NCBI GenBank assembly: GCA_025677815.1 | Contig: JAIXMP010000004.1 | Location: 1,798,001 to 1,862,000, forward strand | Length of the DNA: 64,000 bases | Reading direction: 5' to 3' | From: Phascolomyces articulosus | Lineage: Eukaryota > Mucoromycota > Mucoromycetes > Mucorales > Lichtheimiaceae | Notes under the pieces: generated by a model | Database searches by the model: none | Told to the model about the DNA's origin: nothing | Seen by the model: the letters and a program-made list of their open reading frames with translations, nothing else | Position numbers and translations under genes: made by a program | Shown here: piece after piece, positions 37,431-51,600 of the stretch | Position numbering within the stretch: position 1 is the first letter of the stretch | Layout: each line of letters starts with the position of its first letter

Positions 37431-39513
37431 ATGAAGAAACTTTTTGTTCGATTTCATGATCGACTTTCTTTTACCACGATACCTTCAACATCATTGAATG
37501 AAGAGGATCCACCATCACAACAACAAAGAAGAAAAAGAACCATCTTTTCCAAACAGCAGCAACCTATTAATAATAATAATAATCAAAACGAACAAAAAGA
37601 CAATAAATTACAATCAAAAAAGTGGCGTCAAAGACTCTCTTCAATATCCACTGTTTCATTAAGACGACATCGTCATTCCAAACCATTTTTTCAATCATCT
37701 TCTACACCTTGCTTCGATCAACAAAATCAAAAAGAATATCGACGTTGTTCCACTATCCCTTCACGTACAATGAATCCATTGGAAACACACCAGGAGTTGT
37801 ATCAAAATGATGATGATAATTATTACGAGTTAAGACAACCTCGTCGTCCTTTTTCATGTAGCCCTACGATTGGAACTACTTTTGGTGGAGTAAATAACAA
37901 TAGTTTGGAAAATATAAGTGTACCAGAGATTGCCAATGTATTGCGTAATAGTATTGATTTTGATTTTGATGATGACGATGATTCATTCGTAAGTTTTCGT
38001 CATGGTGGCGGTGACAATACATCTATTCAAACACCAAATACATCACCTTCATCCGGCCTTGGATCACCTAAAGCCCTTTTTCCTTTGATCGAAAATAGCA
38101 ACAACAATAACGATTATAATAAAGGAGATTGGAGTATGAGAAATGTAATAAAAGACGATATGATTTTGGATTTTGTAAAAAATAATGATATAACTACTAC
38201 TACTACAATAACTAGTTTATCCAACAATCCAACACCAACAGCAGCAGCAGCAGCAGCATCAGCAACAACAACAAAAGAAGAAAGAAACAATGATATAAAC
38301 AATTTGGATGAAACAAATACAATAAATGAGAAAGATGTTGTGTTACACTCATATGCAGCACCTCCTCCTCTCATTGAAGACGCCACACCCAAGATGATGC
38401 ACGTGTTAAACCATCCTGTCGCCGACCACCAACCGAACCAGCCCAATTGTAAAATAACCGACAGTTTGCAAAAGTCTTTCAACAATGATACACCTAATAA
38501 CGTGATAGTCACTTTTAACAAATCCAACAAAAAGTATGCATCATCATCATCATCATCATCAGTAGCATCAACAACAACAGAAGGATTAAAACAAAAACAA
38601 TACAGTCATCCTATTCGAACAAACAGCATGGAAAACATATTGCAGGATTGTTATGATTCTAATAATAATAATAATAATAATAATAATTTTCAAAAAGAGG
38701 AAAATGCATCCATCTGCAGAATGACGGCTCATTCAAAGAGTGATGAAAATAATAATACAATAATAATCGATCCATTTATTGTTGGTAATAACACTGCCAA
38801 GGAATTTTTTTCACCTAACAATACAACAGCAGTTCATGCTTCGACAACAACAAATAGGTCAAGTGTAACAACTCAATATCATGCAACACAAGACAGAAAA
38901 AGGAATGGAAAGATCGACGCCGCATCGGAAAGTCAGGGAAAACAGGGTACAAGTAAGGCATTTTCACGTATAATTTATTTAAAATAATAATCATAAACAA
39001 AAAAAAAGTCTCAAAAGGGGGATGACTCACAGCCTATCAATTTTTTTTTTAATAATAATACTCATAGGTATTATCATGGATAAAAACAACAACAATAGTA
39101 CCCTTTTGGTGATGACTCAAGTGGATAAAATTATAATGGAAATGACATTGACCAAAAAATTAAACGATTGTATTCAAGAGAACGTATTATTAAAGAAACA
39201 GATCAAACAGTTGAAAGAACAACAAGAAGAAGAACAACACATAAAAATAATGACAACAGATAGAGGAATATCAACACCATCGTCATCCACAGTAACAACA
39301 ACAACAACAACAACTTTAGAAAAAAATAAAATGGTTGCTGGACAACAACAAGAAGATGAATTATTACGAACGCATACTTTAGCACAATTAGGATTGATTG
39401 AATATCTTGAAGGTGAAGATGATTTGGGGTCAGCACTTGAACGTTTCAAAAAGCAATTGGAAACAGAACTTTCGGATAATAACAACAACAACAACAACAA
39501 CAACGATGATTAA
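37431..39513 (+). CDS. Low-complexity protein of unknown function
   Basis: Two exons, join(37431..38952, 39068..39513), joined A|GT across a 115-nt intron; about 655 aa. I do not recognise the family. The start MKKLFVRFHDRLSF is well placed. The body is rich in Gln, Asn, Ser, Thr and His with poly-Asn, poly-Ala and poly-Ser runs, plus a short SSGLGSPKALFPLIE segment that may be a phosphorylation or docking site. Exon 2 contains a predicted coiled coil (TKKLNDCIQENVLLKKQIKQ onwards, about residues 525-560) and a more ordered C-terminal segment (LAQLGLIEYLEGEDDLGSAL), ending in poly-Asn. No transmembrane or signal sequence is seen. It may be a signalling or scaffold protein; this is a guess. 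Confidence 0.75.
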
Positions 39514-41068
39514 AAAAAACTCTGATAAGCAATGATTTTTGGGGGAGAGAAGGAAGGAAACCACGTTCTTGAATAATGACTTTTGACAAGCTGTTGATGG
39601 ATTGTTTGTTTATATTTTATTTCGTCGGTTCGCAATTTAATGGCGAAATGTTGTATGTCGCGTGGCTTGAATAATCATACCTAAAATGTTAAAACCGAAC
39701 CAAAAAAAACTCTTGTTGTTGGTGTTGTTCTTTATTCCCATTATAACACTTTTTCTTTTTGTATACATTCATTAAACAATTATTATTATAATTTTTATAT
39801 GTTATATTCATCTGATTACGATTCTTATTCTACATAATAAGCCATTTTAACGCGCGTTTTTTTTTTCAACCGCGGAATTGGGTAAACTGTCGTTTTGTGA
39901 TACTCATTAAATTTCTTGTCTTCTATTAAGCCCTTCTTCCCTCCCTTCCCCCCCAAGCACCTCATCCACAAGAAGTTTAGTAAAAATAACCTCATATCTC
40001 AAAAATATTGTACTTTTTTGACATTTTTTTTTGAAAGATAATGTTCACACGTCATTTAAAGCATTGATAATTAAGAAGATTTAACATGAATGATGTTGTA
40101 TCTGATTTTATTATCATTAACAAAAAAAGAAAAAACAATTTGTATATTTAGTTTCTTCCGATATCTGATAACAAAGAATATAAGAATATCATTTGTAGAT
40201 ATGAATAATTCATAGCTGTTAATATACAACTTTTGAAGTAGAAGGGGTCTATATTCTTTGGGGAGGCGATCTTCTTGTTTTCTCGGAACTACTTCTAATA
40301 GTAATAAGCGTGGTGGTCCTTATCATACTCGGAATCTTCCGAAAGCAGCTAATCGTCTTTTGACTTCCGGTCTTCCGTCATTTTTTTTGGGGGGTGGGGT
40401 GAACACGATCAAAATACCGATAAACGCGCGTATTTGTAATAAGGGAAAAAGTAAAAGTGGCTTTCATTCTTTTGAACAGTAGCCCCAAATAATAAAAATT
40501 TATCTGATTAAAAAAAAAAAAAAAAAAAAGAGAGAGAGAAAAATCATTGTTTATTTGAATGACTCTCTGTCTGATTGGCAATTTTATGTATATGTCTTCT
40601 TGTTCTATTATATATATATATATATATATATATACCCCATAGTCATATAACTTATAGTCATATAAAAGAGCTTATCTATAATGATGAGAAGAAGTATATA
40701 AAACGCGTGTTTAAAGTTTAAATATAATAAAAATTTCTGTTCTTCTTTGTGATATTATGTTTCCATTGTGTCAATGGCTGAATGAGACTTGTAGTAGGAC
40801 AAAGAAAAAGAGAGTCATCATCATCATCATCATCATAATAATAATAAACATATAAACATTATTATAATTCCCTCATTTACAAAATGATAAGAAAGTTTAT
40901 TTTAGTAACCACGTTTAAAAAAAACTTGTCAACTTAAATTTTTATTATAAAAAGGTTCACGTTTTTTTTTTCTTTCCTTTCTTTTCTTTGTCAACTCATA
41001 TTTTTTTTTTTGTTATTACTGCATTTTTTCTTATATATAAATAACGTGTACATATATCATATCTACCA
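39514..41068. other. Intergenic
   Basis: AT-rich with (TA)n at about 40610-40634, a poly-A run at about 40511-40530 and (ATC)n at about 40818-40837. A plus-strand open frame at 40258-40482 has coding-like wording (KRGGPYHTRNLPKAANR) but no start context, domain or partner exon, and is left unannotated. Confidence 0.45.
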
Positions 41069-41270
41069 ATGTTTCAACCCATTCAAAAGAAAATCAACTT
41101 ATCTTCTTCTACATGTGCTTCATCTCATAAGCATCATAAATCAATGGGTGTTTGTGCTGTATGTGGTTCACGTTACCACATGACAAGTAAGTAGTATCCT
41201 ATCATTATTCAAAACCATGGAACTTTTACACTAACAACCTAATTTAGAACATTGTCCAGTACATCCATGA
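41069..41270 (+). CDS. Tiny CCHC zinc-knuckle protein
   Basis: Two exons, join(41069..41186, 41248..41270), with a 61-nt intron (GTAAGT...TTTAG); 46 aa. The only recognisable element is CAVCGSRYHMTKHC, a perfect C-x2-C-x4-H-x4-C zinc knuckle, and the intron falls inside it. Such knuckles bind single-stranded nucleic acid and occur in Gag and in RNA-processing proteins. The N-terminal half is basic and His-rich. The frame stops soon after the knuckle, but the adjacent frame stays open and reads DFEQCQSYLNNDQLKSRRYK. The true protein may therefore be longer, with a frameshift, an assembly indel or an unrecognised splice. It may be a remnant or domesticated piece of a retroelement gag, or an independent small gene. 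Confidence 0.5.
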
Positions 41271-41571
41271 TTTCGAACAATGTCAATCCTATTTGAATAA
41301 CGATCAACTAAAATCTCGACGTTACAAGGAACTATTTTTCTTTTATTATTTTATCAAAAGAAAACCACTTTTTTACGATTACATTATATACCCTTCTTTA
41401 TCAAATGTTTCAAGAAAAAAAAATCTTATCATCGTTCAACTCTTCAACACATTTAGACTTTATATATTTCATATATACCACCCATTCACTTTACTTCATT
41501 GAAATCGCATTCTATTGTTTTATTGCGGATGTATGTTTCTTTTTCTTTATATATTCTACACACACACTCCC

Positions 41572-41603
<32 letters not shown>

Positions 41604-41604
41604 A
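41572..41604 (+). repeat. (CTTT)n microsatellite
   Basis: About eight tandem CTTT units. Confidence 0.9.
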
Positions 41605-42060
41605 TAGAACAAATGGTTATATAACCAAAAAACAAAAAAGCTATATTATCTTCATTTTTATGGTCGAGGATTTATTTATTATTATTATTATTCCTGCTGC
41701 TTTACTATTTATCTCATATCATTCATGCATAATTCTCATTATCTCTTCTTTTCTTCTTCTTCTTCTACTTCCTGCCTCTCCCCCTCTTCCCGAAAATTAT
41801 TGTCCTTTTTTTTTTTTCTAATTATTGCCTGTATGAAATTCCTTTTTTTTTTTTTGTAAATTACATTACTACTACTATTACTATTATATATATATAAGAA
41901 ATACCCTTTTTTTTTTGGAAGTTTTGAATTATTTTTATTGCCTGTCATACAAATATATATAAATATTTTTTAAAAATTTCTTATTATTTTTTTGGGGGGT
42001 TTTATCGATCGACAAATTCTTTAAAAAGATAAGCAAAAATTCTTATGCCTTCTAATTTGA

Positions 42061-42161
<101 letters not shown>

Positions 42162-43218
42162 CATTACTGCAGGGTCGGTTTATAGGTTTATATAGATAGG
42201 ATCAGATCATTTCATCAGGGAATTAAATCCATGAAATGAATGAAGCAAATCCATCCATGCAAATAATGTTGTGTGGCTGACGACTTAACATGATTTATTG
42301 GGTGATAAAGAAAAATTTCGTGTGTAACTAAACTGACAGCTCTGTAATAACAGTTCTTCGGAGCTTTTCATTATTGGTTGTTTCTTACTTCAATTAACTA
42401 TGATATTACTTCATAAAAAACGTATCAAGTATCTTTTGTTAGTCCCATTAGCAAATGTATTATTAGACTTTTGTCCCTTCCCGATGGAGAAATCAGATAA
42501 ACTGTCATGTTGTGTACCTGAAAATAGTGTCGTTTTCTCCGATCCACCAAAACATTTTTTTATATTTCTAACACCTTACAGCATGATATGCTATTATTGA
42601 ATTCCGCTCTTCTTGTATGCATAACAATATATCATTCTTATAAAAAATGACGTATATTTTTTTTGGGGAGAGAGGGGGGGAGGGGAAGAAATGAAAGGTG
42701 AAAAAAAAACACAGAATAGGTCTTATTACTATTTATTTTCAATGTTACAAAATGGATAGAAATTATTTCATGGTTCGTTCTTTTCGATAAAGTTTTTTAC
42801 CAATACAATTTTACACGTGGTAAGCATTTAAAAGAAAAAAGGGTTTGAAACGAGAAAAAAAAAAGAAAAAATAATTCGCGTTTCATTAGAGTTATTTTAC
42901 AGAAGTGTTCATTCCGAAACTTTTTTTCATTGTAGAACATAAACACACATACACAAAAAAAAAGGTTTCATTTCGTACAACAAAAACAAAATGATAAATT
43001 GCTCTTTTTTTTTTCTTATGTGCGTGTTTGTGTATATGTTTTTTTTTTTTTTTTGCCAAGGTTGCAGGCAAGTGTAAAAATATCCTTAAATAGCTTATCA
43101 TTTTTATACTCTCTCATATAACCAAGTTATCCTAATGAATTATCTATCTTCTTTTATGATTATAATTAAGTTACACACTTAGAACGAACGGGTTCATATA
43201 TCTTCCTTTTTTTTTCAG

Positions 43219-43280
43219 CTCAGATTATCCAACTGGATCGTCGTTGTATTCCACGAGGTTTTTATGTGTACAAAAGATAA
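43219..43280 (+). other. Possible orphan terminal exon
   Basis: After an excellent acceptor (T-rich tract then TTCAG) the frame reads QIIQLDRRCIPRGFYVYKR and a stop. I could not find the upstream exon. It is opposite in strand to the F-box gene. It may be the end of a small unassembled gene or a relic. Confidence 0.3.
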
Positions 43281-43506
43281 TGTGGTACATGACACCTCTT
43301 CTTTCTTTATGATTCCTTATAGTATAGAAATAATGACTCTATGAGGATGAATATTTATACTATCCGATGCAATAACAAATAAACGAAACGTAATTCTTTT
43401 ATAAAAAATGGTTCATCGTCAAATATTTCGGTATGATAGCATATATCACACTTCTTTTCACATGTTCAAATTGTTGATAAAAGACAAAAATATGTTTTAT
43501 TAATAA

Positions 43507-43976
43507 TTAATAATATAAAGTAGTAAATAAAGGAGTAGTAAGACCCAATTTTCTCTCAATCAAAGTAGTACTATGTTCACCAATGCTAGGACAACCTTGA
43601 ACTGCCAGTTTTTTTAATCGAATATTCTTGTTGCTCTTGTTTACGTTGGAAAACAATAATTCCACCCCATAATCTGTGACCGATCGACACCTGCTTATAT
43701 CCAATTGTTCTAATCGATCCATCTTATTACCTATTGCTTGCATCACTTGGTCTGTCACTGAATCTAAGCCATATATTCCCAAAGTCTCAATATGATTGGC
43801 TTGATCAATGAATTGTAATATCCCGGATGTTGTCAATAATGGACAGTCACCCACAATCACCGTTCGTAATGTTTGAATTTTTGCCAGTAATAATAGTACA
43901 TGATCCGTTACAAACCTCGAATGGGCAAAGTTGATGGATATTAAATTGGAGGAAGGTGGTGTGGTATCATTATTAA

Positions 43977-44010
<34 letters not shown>

Positions 44011-45682
44011 GCTACTACTATGATCATTATTATTATTATCAGTATTATCCATAGTAGTATTGGGTGCTGATAGAGACCAAGATTGGGAAGAACATAAAGT
44101 TTTAGCAAATCGAATAGCACCCTCTGTCGCAACCGATGATCCTTCGTGTATATTTAATCGTTGCAGATGTTTCAGTTGACTAAGAATATCCATAATCTGG
44201 CTCGATATCGGATAATAGAGTGTTATATCTTGGAGTGAAGGACAATTTAGAATCATTCGACATAAATGATCAATAGGTCCACGATGTCGTAGATCCAGTG
44301 TTGTTAATTGTCGTGCACCTAGTGAGGCAATAACAGACCAATAACGATCCAAAATAGTGTCAGAACGAATGGATAAATAAACAAGATGCTGGTGCTGTCG
44401 TTGAATAAGTGGTATGATGTCCTGATCCTTTAATCCATTTACTTTATCAATGCAAAGGGCACGTAATCCAATCTCTTTCTTGTTTGAATTTGTTGTGTAC
44501 AAAGAGGGTGTGTTGATAATCTGGTCGAGGTTGGTATTAATGGTTTCTGCGTCTGTAGATGAAAAATATTGTAAAGTTGGACATAATTCATCTAATCGTT
44601 CAAGTATTCGTGTATCACCAAATTCTTCAGATTCTATCGTCAATGCACGTAACTTTGGACAACAAGGTAAGAATTTTTCCAATGGTAATGTCATTTCCGT
44701 TGACCAAAGAAGATCAGTAAGGCATGGTAATGTGGCATTGTTCGGCGGAGACCAATCATCTGGAGGCGGGGAAACACCATCATATTCCATTTCACAGATA
44801 AGCCTCTTGAGTTGTTTGCATGTTGGGAATATTTTATCCATAATGATATCAGCAGGAAAGTAAGCATTGCGGAATTCAAGATTAATTAGGCTGTGTCCCG
44901 TCAAATCAAGGAGTCCAGAAATAGAACTAAGTTGTTCTGCTGGTGGAATATCGACAGTATCCCATGCATAAAATGAACCGATCACTATGATATAATATTC
45001 GAAATATTCGATGAATTGAATGGCTTATTATAAGAAATAGCAATTCTTTTCCATATAATGTGTGACGAACAAAGTGAGAGAAATAAAATGTTATACCTAA
45101 TGATTCAATCCGTTGATGTCCTCTTTCTGTGAGAACATTGAAAGCTTTTTTCATTTGTACTGAATTGCCAAAGAAGCGCAAATGTCTAATCTTGTGACCT
45201 GTTTCGGGTTTTGGGATCCATTCCAGCCATCCATCGGAAGCACTTTCTTCAAGACAAATATCAATTTCTCGCCACATGCCTGACCACGATGAGAGATATA
45301 CATTCCATGTTTTACAAATTGCCATACATGCATGTCGTTCTTTGAATGATAGCCGCGATAATATGTCTCCTACAACATCGGCAGGCAGTTGATTGATAAA
45401 GTCATATCTCTGTTGATTAGCAAAATTATTACTGTCCAGATCTATAGTGTTTTGTGACTGGTCAAGTTGTCCCTCTGTGGTAGTGGGTGTTGTTGCTGCT
45501 TTGAAGAGAGTCGATTCTTGCGCGATGTCCATCGCGTCATTCTTGACAATGGTATCAGTGCCATTGTTGCAAGCGTATGATTGCATAGTTTCCGATCCAG
45601 ATCTTAAATGATTACAAGAATAGGCTGGACGTTTAGGTTCCGGTGCTTCTTTTGGTATTTGTAATTGCTTTCGTTTGTTCAT
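43507..45682 (-). CDS. F-box/leucine-rich-repeat protein
   Basis: Two exons, complement(45097..45682, 43507..44984), 112-nt intron; about 687 aa. The F-box is at about residues 96-140 (INQLPADVVGDILSRLSFKE, then the conserved W of CKTW) and should bind Skp1 in an SCF ubiquitin ligase. The rest is built of leucine-rich repeats of the cysteine-containing/AMN1 kind (TLDLRHRGPI, LKHLQRLNIHEG, LEQLDISRCRSVTDYGVELL, LKKLAVQGCPSIGEHS), which would select the substrate. A poly-Ser loop of about 15 residues interrupts the repeats near the middle. The product resembles Grr1/Fbl family receptors; the substrate is unknown. The start is the Met at 45682, giving an N-terminal basic nuclear-like stretch (NKRKQLQ, EPKRP). 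The upstream neighbour on the same strand, HIR3-like, ends only 226 nt before it. Confidence 0.88.
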
Positions 45683-45908
45683 ATTTTTTTTTAGGTGGTA
45701 TATATATGGCAAATCCGTGGGAAAAATAATGATAAAAGAAAGAGATGAACTAACAATCTCTTTATTTTTTGATCTTGACTTTTCCATACACATGCACGCG
45801 CAATCATACAAACAATCGGACTTTGGATATTAGATGAAATACTTTATATGGTTTTTTTTTTATATTATTACAGCATACACTAGTTATTTCATCCTCCTTT
45901 ATAATACT

Positions 45909-48628
45909 TTATAATACAATCACGTTAGGTAGAGTATCAGATGTTGCTTCATCGTTATCTACTCGGTTCGTTTCGATGCCATCTTCAATTACTCTTACAC
46001 CTTCTCTTTCTGTATCGCCAGGATGATGTTGTAGAGTAACCGAGGGTTCCACACCAGCTTCAATAATTGCCTTTTCTGTTGCTGAAGCAAGTTCGTCCGC
46101 ATACAACAATACTGTGGATGAGGGTTTGTTTAATTTGTCTTTTAATAGCTTAAGACGTTCAATATCTTTGGTTTCCTTTGCAAGTTTGATCAACAACAAG
46201 GTACATTGATGCACATATTCAAAGAATTTTCCAGGTCTAAATTCAGTCCATATAAGTAAAAATATATACCTGCAAAAGTTTATAGGTATTTCACATTAAA
46301 GTAATTTGTTGTACTACGTTACCTTTCATAATTCGTTTTCCACATATTCGTCAATGATTTTGAATTTGATTTTAGTGAAAATAGTTCAAGTAATTCTCTT
46401 TTTGCAGATTCTGCTTGATTATAAACATGATAAAGTATCCAGGCACTCTAATTTTTCAATCCAAAAACAAAAAAACAACAAATTAAAGATATTGTGGCAA
46501 GACCATATAAACGGGACTATTATGTATTACCCTGTAAATTGGCCGGTGATGCCATTTGTGCTTATCCACACGTCGTATAGCTGCAAGTTTTCCAATAATA
46601 ATGTCATATGGATCATTTTGAACATGTTTTGGTGAATCGTTTGTTGTATCGCTCGATGGAACAGGGACAAGTGATGAATCTCCCTCTATCGTTACCACGT
46701 TGTCTAATGTCGAAGGAGGCGTTTCATAATTATCCGTTTCTTCTTGTTCTGATCCATTTTCGGCTGATTCAGTATCAAGGTAATCCACTATATCATTTGG
46801 CTTAGACAGAGAAAAAGAAAGTCATATTCATTTATTAGTTATTAAATTTCATATATATATATATATATATCTATATGTATTCATTTATGAACCTGTATTT
46901 CCCGTTTATAAAGATATTTTGCTAACGCAGAATAGAGCTTGTAAATAGGCTCAAATATCCTATCACTTCCAGATTTCGATGGTACATTTTGAACAGCGTT
47001 CTTATACCATTGTAGAACTTCTTTGGCAGGACGACCTAGTTTCTTGTAACAATTACCAATCATCAAATGACATCTAATAAAGAGCCAAAATAAGCAATTA
47101 TCATGAAAAAAATATTTAGAACACGTCCAGAGATAAAATAAAATGTAAAGGTACATTTTACCAACCTCCATTTATCCTTTGATTTGAATCGAAGAGCACG
47201 GTTAAACATGACAAGTGCCATTTTATAAGCGTTTCTCGTATCGGAAGGGTTTACTGATGAATAACTAAGCTGCTTGTCGGCTGTCATAATACGGCGTATA
47301 GCTTTTGTATCCAATGCGGCACCTTTCATGGGAGGGCAAACTATGCTGTATAGCAAATAACCGAATTTGATGTACATGTCAAACATAGACGCACTATCCA
47401 ATGATTTATTTGATTCGCCCAACCTCAATAGATATAACGCTCTACAGAACGCATGGTATGCTTTCTGTATGTAGAGTAAATAATGATATTAATATAATAA
47501 ATATTATATAAATTATACAAGAAACGATCTTATAAACAAAGATTTACCTTTTGATATGATGCGATTAAACCACGATGGCTTTTCACGTTCATCGCACTCC
47601 AAATTAATTCTTCGTCAGCAAGACTTGCATAACAATGACCTAACTCAGCCCAACCACTCACATCGTACGGATTTAAAACAACATGACTCTATTATATAAT
47701 TCATTTGGACATGAGTACCACCACAAATAACTATTTCTCTATTTTCTTCCAAATACACTTACTGTAAATAGTTCAATAGCATTTTCGAGATCTTCTACAT
47801 TTTTTTCAGCATTAAACTTGAGACGATTCTTAATCTGCACTCTCATTATACGACCTTGTATCCAAAATATTTTAAAATATACAGCTGTTTTTTTTTTAAA
47901 AGAAGAAAGATATAAGTAATTGTTTTTTTATTTCTATTTCTTCTTCCTCTGACTTACGTGATAATTTTGAACGCTTTGGATCGATCGGTATTGCCGATAG
48001 CAGAGAGTCTTTTAACGTGAGATCAATAGACTGATTAATTTTGACATCTTGAGCAAGATAGTTCCCGATCAAGTTTTTATTCAGTCGTACATTATCTAGA
48101 TATTTAGCAAATTTCGGTATTTTGTGTGTTTTTTTAGAATAAAGTTCATTATATTTATCGGGTTTCTTTTTTAAAATAGATAATTGTAGTATTTATAAGC
48201 ACTTACAGTTTTGCGTTGGTAAGGAATCAAATAGATTTGCTATCATATCGATCACTTCTTTTGGATCTGTTTTCAACTGTGCGCCACGATTAAGCCGTTG
48301 AACAACAGAATCCACCATAAGTGCAAAAAGTGGTTCTGCTGCTTTTTGTGTGAGCTGGCCATGAGTTACAAAGTGTTCTTCAATACTATCCGTTTCATCC
48401 TAAAATAATCATAATATTCATAAGCAATCCACGTTTAGGGTATATTTCATTACTTGTTTTTTTCTGATTTACAACTCACATCCGCAAAAGCAACACCATA
48501 GAGACAGTGGTAACACTGATAAATTCCAAGCTTGTATTTAGCATCATTTTCTTGTGGTGGTAGCTTCAATAAGCATTTTAAGAATGCACCTATATATTTT
48601 AAAATTGTTTAACAAAGAAAAGCAAAAA

Positions 48629-48666
<38 letters not shown>

Positions 48667-51600
48667 AAATTGTTTTTATTTCTTGTTTCTTCTTACCTTT
48701 TGCTACACCACAAATTTGTCGTTCTCCTAGTTCATCGTGAAGTGATATCAACATATCCACTAAGGCATGCCTACTTTCAAGGCTTGCTAAGCTATTATCA
48801 TCAGGAATACAATGCTGGATAAGAGTTGCTGCTAGCACCCATGCATTGATGACCACAGAATTAAATTTGGATGAACGCGTGGTATTCGATGGTCCGTGTG
48901 GTTCTGCTGTTGGTGTAGCAAAGTTATTGACCAACGGTATAAAATCTGGATGACGGAAAACATATTGTACGGTCATTTGCAACACAATCAATATGCTGTC
49001 CGTTGTTTCGTTATCCACAGCTACGGTATAATCTATAAAACAGAACACCAACAGAATGAGTGTTTACTGCGACATACAATTATGTATAAACAATATTTAC
49101 CCAAAGATGTATCCAGTAATAGATTTACAATGTCTTGTAAACAGGAATCAATCTAACATGAGTGACAAAATGGGTTTCAACTTTTTAATAATAGGATGAT
49201 AGATGGGAGCTATATAGTATTTTAGTTAACTAAGCGATACCTTTTTTAAATGTTTGAAAAAAATAGTGTCCGTGTCTTTTGAAGAATATTCCTCACTGCT
49301 GCCTTGCGATACTCCATACGCTACCAAATCGTGGATAAGATAGCACAGTATTCGAATATGGCACTTCCATGCTTTGAAGTGTTCTCCAACCTCAGTGTAC
49401 GACTGTGATTTTTTACAAGTTTAAAAAAAGATGCCACAAGTATAAAGAGTGTTAAATGCATCCATGTTCTAACCATTAAACATCAATATAGTTTACTTAC
49501 CTTTGCAAGCAAGGGAAGCATTTCGCATAATTCATTTGATCGATCTTGGGAGTCTTCGATTCTGCTTTCAACCGCATCCGACAGCTCTGCAATAATTGCA
49601 CCATATTCTTTGTTTACAAATTTTGCCTTTGCAGAAAGCATGTATTTACCCATTTCCAGTGATTTCAATTTTTTCTTGATGGTATCCAAGCTCAATACAC
49701 TGTCATAACGACTAATCCATTTGATAGAGAAAATGGTAAATTTATGCATATATTGGTTGCCTCATTATTATTTAAAACTTACCATCGAAGGTCTATCACT
49801 GTATCTTTTGGCACTTTTTCATCCAATACCTTTTCACACCGAGTATACCATTCGAATGCCATATCCAACTCATCTTTACATTGCGCCATTTTCCCACGAA
49901 TGAACCAATATCGAAGTAAAATCTTGTCGGCTTCTAATTGCTCATTATTATCTTGGTGAGGTGGGGGCTTTGATAGATAAAAACCTGATAAATGACGCAG
50001 AATGGACCTTTCCAAAATTTCAATCCAAGCATCCGATAGTTCGATGGATTTTCGTATGGCTGCCTTCTCAGTTTGTTTGACGGCATTTGACTTTTTTCTT
50101 GTTGATGAACTGGATGAATAGTTTTCCAAAGACGTATGAATCATATTGATCAGTTTGTCAATCATACGTTCACAGATACGAAGCGTGAGCTAGTATTCAT
50201 AATTGTGAGTCTTAATATTTACTTGTGTCATTCTGCTTGTTTAGTTTTATACCTTTACTGTAGCATTTTCTTGTGTGTGATCATTCATATCGCTGTCATT
50301 ATTATTAAAAAGATAACGTTCCACAAAATCGGATCCAAGTAAATAAACCGTATCAACAAATAAATCTGCAGTGCTATTGTCGATATCATATTGACCATCT
50401 TGATTCAGCAGGTCTACTATTACACGAAGTAAACTATCCACTACACCTGAGTTTTCTGTATTTAATGAATCTATCAACTGTAATACTGCCGATTCTTCCT
50501 GTAGTTTGTTGGATTTTCTGACGGGTTGCGTGACTTCGAAAATGGTGAATTGGGAACTGTTTTTGCTTTCTATTGTTGAAATTGATGATGCTAAACCAAG
50601 ATCAATACTATTTCAACGTATCACAGAATGATCATTTTTAGTAAAGTTTTCCATCAATTTATCCTCCTGATACTATTCATCTCAATATTACCCTGTACGT
50701 GTATTATCATAATCCCATGCATATCGTTTGGTCAATTCTGATACTTTTGCATCAAACCATTGCCAGAAATTATCCATCGCAGATTCATCAAATGGAAGTG
50801 CAACAGGTAAATGCCACGGCCGATGGCGTTTGATATTCGAGATCGTACTGATTCGATCGAACACATCTTGTATTGACTGTGAATGTTCATCTTCTTCATT
50901 TAACATTTTTCGCCGTGAGGTCTCTTCATTTTCAATTTTTTCTTTTTGTCGTTTGGATGTTCTAACAAATATCAAGAATCGTTCTTCTTAGCTCAAACAG
51001 ATCCAACAATAGTAAATCAATATAAGATAAACTTCGTCTTTTGGAAGGAAAAACTACCTTAACGTAGCCTTTTTATCTTCTGATTCGGACTCCTCCTCTT
51101 CATCTTCATTATCCAGAATGCTTTCAGTCGAACGTTTCCGTTTTAATGTTGGTTTGGGTACATCACGATCATCAAACAAATTCTCATTATCTTTGTGTAT
51201 GCCTCCTGAGTTGGTCTCTAGCGATATTCCAGTATTTGTTACACCATCTTCGTCATCGTCATCATCCATACTGAGGTCGATTATGATTTTTGTGGTCGAA
51301 TTATCGTGTTTTTTATCTTCATGTGCATCGGCAGACAGATGTTTTTGCTTTGAAATAAGAGGTTGTTGTGACGTAGTTACTATATGGCTGGTATTGGTCA
51401 TCTGTGGGTCTTCATCGATTGTTTTCTTAGTGGGCCCTTCCACCGAATATATTTTTTTTACTGATGAGTCAGTATATTTTTGTTCAGGTTCCATTTCTGT
51501 AGCTTGTTTTGGGGGAGTCTCCAGCATTTGAATATCGCCCTCCCCTAAATTTGGAGTATGTTCCACTCGATGATTATCATCTGTATGACCGATATTTTCT

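Noticed and set aside
40258..40482. Plus-strand ORF starting GRRSSCFLG
   Set aside because: Some protein-like wording, but no ATG, no splice partner and a poly-T/poly-G run in the middle; too weak to list as a gene.
42400..42600. 66-codon plus-strand ORF
   Set aside because: No motif, no splice context; composition matches the surrounding intergenic sequence.
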